Source: an uncultured Candidatus Peregrinibacteria bacterium (lineage in GTDB: Bacteria; Patescibacteriota; Gracilibacteria; Peribacterales; Peribacteraceae). Taken from it: a DNA stretch of 64,000 nucleotides. A model generated the notes under the pieces. It saw only the letters and a list, made by a program, of their open reading frames with translations, was not told where the DNA came from and did not search any database. Below, one piece after another: positions 61,916-64,000 of the stretch. The position numbers and the translations under genes are program-made. Location: the NCBI GenBank assembly GCA_903854335.1, contig CAINVY010000005.1, positions 1 to 64,000 on the forward strand. The letters are read 5' to 3'. The first letter of the stretch is position 1, and each line of letters begins with the position of its first letter.

Positions 61916-64000
61916 CTATTCCCTGCCCGTTTCCGCACTCCCCTCTTCATCTTCCAATTGAAGGTAGCGCTTGCGATACACCTCGCCGGTGGGGATCAGG
62001 CGTCCGATGATGACGTTCTCCTTGAGGCCCTGGAGCATATCGACCCGGCGCGTCGTGGAGGCTTCCACGAGGACACGAATCGTCTCCTGGAAGGAGGCTC
62101 CCGCGAGCCAGGAATCCGTAGCGAGTGCCACACGGGTGATCCCGAGGAGGAGCTGTTCGTAGGTCGCATCTTTCGCGGTCTTCGACTTCTCCTTCAGCGT
62201 TTCCACCTCGTACTGCAATTCGCCGATATCGACTGTCTCGCCGGGGAGGAATCGTGTGTCGCCGGCATCGATGATACGCACCTTCGAGAACATCTTCTTC
62301 ACGATGATCTCCAAGTGCTTGTCGTTAATCGTCTGACCTTGCGACGCGTAGATGTGCTGCACTTCCTGCACGATGTACTTCTGCACGGCGTAGGCCCCCT
62401 TCTTCTCCAGAAGCTCTTGCAGATTGTAGTGACCGACGTTGAGCGCCTCTCCCGCTTCCACCGCCTGCCCCGTCTTCACGAGGAGCGATTCGCGCGGGCC
62501 GAACTCGTACGAGCGTTCCTGACTCTCCGCATGACGGATCTTCACGATACCGCGATCGATCGAGGAGATTTTTCCGGCGATGGTGACCTTGACCGTCGAC
62601 TTATCGGAGAGCGAGCGCGCAATGACGGAGCGTTCCTTGAGCTCTTCTCCTTTCTTCACCACCACTTCGTAACCGGAAGGAACGTAGTAGGTATCCTCAC
62701 CCGGCTCCTCGGCGATCACTTGGACCGTCGTCTTGCCGCCCTGGTGCGTGACCTTCACGCGACCGGCGATATCGGAGAGCGTGGCCGGCGTGCGCGGGCT
62801 TCTCGCTTCGAACAATTCTTCCACGCGTGTGAGACCCTGCGTGATGTCTGCGGTATCGGCGACTCCTCCCATGTGGAAGGTGCGCATCGTGAGCTGTGTT
62901 CCCGGCTCTCCGATGGACTGCGCGGCGATGATGCCGATCGGTGTTCCGATCTGGACGGTCTTGTTGTTTCCAAGATCTCTGCCGTAGCATCCCTGACAAA
63001 TTCCTCCGCGTGTGCGACACGTCATGATGGATCGCAGTGCGACCTCGTCGATGTGCAACTCCTGAATGAGTGCGAGGAGCGCGTTGTCGATCTCTTTGTC
63101 GCGCTTCGCGATCGTCTTGCCGTTGACGACGATGTCTTCCGCAAGGGTGCGACCGAAGATGCGCGCCTCGTACTTCTCACCGATCTCGTCCGATTCCTTG
63201 CGCGTCACGCGGTGGGAATACTTCGAGCCGCAATCCTCGTTGCGAATGATGACATCCTGAACGGCGTCGACGAGACGGCGCGTGAGGTATCCGGCTTCCG
63301 CGGTCTTGAGAGCGGTGTCGGATTTTCCTTTGCGTCCTCCGTGCGTGGCGATGAAGTATTCGAGAACGGAGAATCCTTCTTTGAGGTTGGATTGAACGGG
63401 CAGCTCGATCGTGCGGCCGGACGGGTTGGCCACGAGACCTTTCATACCGGCGAGCTGCGTCACCTGTCCCCAGTTTCCACGAGCGCCGGAGTCGATGACG
63501 TACGTGATGTCGTTCTCCTCATGCTTGAGGAATTCGTGCACCATGGCATTCGTCACTTCGTTCTTCGTCTGGCTCCAGATGCGGATGGCGTGGTTGTAGC
63601 GTTCGTCCGCGGTCACGAGACCCTTCCAGTAGAAGTTATTGATCTTGCGGATCTTCTCGTTGGCATCTTCAAGAAGTTTCTTGCGCTCCTCGGGAATGAC
63701 AATGTCGTCGGAACCGATGGAGATACCCGAAAGCGTGGCGTAGGTGAAGCCGAGATCCTTGATACGATCCGCCAGGGCAACGGTCTCCACTCTCCCGCAA
63801 ATTTCGAGCGCGTTGGCGATCAAATCCGAGAGGTCTTTCTTCTTCATCGTCTTGTTGATGAGACCCATCTGTGGAGGAACGACCTCCTGAAACTTCAAGC
63901 GACCGACGGATGTCTCGATGATCTCGGTCTTGCCCTCGGCAACGCTGACACGCACCTTGATCTTCGCCTGCAAATCGATGACGGCGTGGTCGTAGGCCAT
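61916..64000 (-). CDS. rpoC: RNA polymerase beta' subunit, C-terminal part (5' end outside window)
   Basis: 694 residues visible; the frame is open to the right edge, and the apparent Met there (MAYDHAVIDLQAKIKVR) is internal to beta'. Includes NFYWKGLVTADERYNHAI, SGARGNWGQVTQLAGMKGLV (bridge helix/trigger loop region), the zinc cluster CGSKY...CRTRGGICQGCYG, AAQSIGEPGTQLTMRTFH, and C-terminal ITRVALATDSWLAGASFQET. Upstream gene of the str cluster (rpoC-rpsL-rpsG). Confidence 0.98.
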   Translation of the reverse strand: MAYDHAVIDLQAKIKVRVSVAEGKTEIIETSVGRLKFQEVVPPQMGLINKTMKKKDLSDLIANALEICGRVETVALADRIKDLGFTYATLSGISIGSDDIVIPEERKKLLEDANEKIRKINNFYWKGLVTADERYNHAIRIWSQTKNEVTNAMVHEFLKHEENDITYVIDSGARGNWGQVTQLAGMKGLVANPSGRTIELPVQSNLKEGFSVLEYFIATHGGRKGKSDTALKTAEAGYLTRRLVDAVQDVIIRNEDCGSKYSHRVTRKESDEIGEKYEARIFGRTLAEDIVVNGKTIAKRDKEIDNALLALIQELHIDEVALRSIMTCRTRGGICQGCYGRDLGNNKTVQIGTPIGIIAAQSIGEPGTQLTMRTFHMGGVADTADITQGLTRVEELFEARSPRTPATLSDIAGRVKVTHQGGKTTVQVIAEEPGEDTYYVPSGYEVVVKKGEELKERSVIARSLSDKSTVKVTIAGKISSIDRGIVKIRHAESQERSYEFGPRESLLVKTGQAVEAGEALNVGHYNLQELLEKKGAYAVQKYIVQEVQHIYASQGQTINDKHLEIIVKKMFSKVRIIDAGDTRFLPGETVDIGELQYEVETLKEKSKTAKDATYEQLLLGITRVALATDSWLAGASFQETIRVLVEASTTRRVDMLQGLKENVIIGRLIPTGEVYRKRYLQLEDEEGSAETGRE

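Overview
The window looks like a chromosomal segment from a Candidate Phyla Radiation / Patescibacteria genome, most probably a Peregrinibacteria/Peribacteria-type organism. This is inferred from the combination of an archaeal-type PEP carboxylase, a short MurE-like ligase, a Cys-rich zinc-ribbon protein, SLH and sortase proteins, a B12-dependent ribonucleotide reductase and the short GC-rich palindromes that translate as 'LPAGRQAG'. No 16S gene is present to prove it. Base composition looks moderately GC-rich by eye, with AT-richer islands at about 13.7-15.6 kb, 18.4-18.7 kb, 21.3-22.9 kb, 43.8-45.3 kb and 56.5-58.1 kb. There are no rRNA genes, CRISPR arrays, transposases or integrases.

Layout. 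0-4.5 kb: 3' part of a giant repeat-rich surface protein. 4.6-8.8 kb: riboflavin kinase, MurE-like ligase, RNase HII, Lgt and TsaD. 8.8-13.4 kb: a five-gene minus-strand envelope operon (LemA, TPM protein, lipoprotein, PKD protein, 28-aa membrane peptide). 13.5-15.6 kb: tRNA-Pro preceded by a truncated copy of itself, then three related unknown genes. 15.6-18.4 kb: divergent archaeal-type PEP carboxylase and aspartate-family aminotransferase (PEP to oxaloacetate to aspartate). 18.4-25.6 kb: two coupled mini-ORFs, an O-antigen ligase/polymerase, tRNA-Leu again with a truncated copy, Ndk, a TraB-like protein, a Cys-rich protein and MsrB-MsrA. 25.7-35.6 kb: secreted CAP protein, Ser-rich lipoprotein, CIRCE-groES-groEL, class I aldolase, DUF378, SLH/beta-propeller protein, Tmk, and three members of an intergenic repeat family. 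35.6-42.2 kb: folD, purF, purD, an ACP-like gene, prfA and mnmA. 42.3-53 kb: sortase, tRNA-Leu(TAA), ASST-like protein, DgkA, response regulator, phospholipase D, VirD4/HerA-like ATPase, an SLH-sortase fusion, YchF, RNHCP protein and a small charged protein. 53-58.1 kb: NrdJ, RibD and YerC. 58.2-64 kb: a str-type operon (rpoC, rpsL, rpsG, one unknown gene, fusA).

The most general feature is promoter architecture. At least 18 genes have a TANNNT -10 hexamer ending only 5-7 nt before the start codon, which predicts leaderless mRNAs, and almost none have a Shine-Dalgarno sequence. I used this geometry to correct several starts and to propose an AUC start for the aminotransferase, a leaderless 30-codon upstream ORF before purF, and a 55-aa gene divergent from folD. 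The other theme is small palindromic DNA. A 20-bp palindrome sits as a clean insertion in one copy of a ~400-bp intergenic repeat and inside the truncated tRNA-Leu copy. An unrelated 39-bp palindrome sits in the end hairpin of a third repeat copy.
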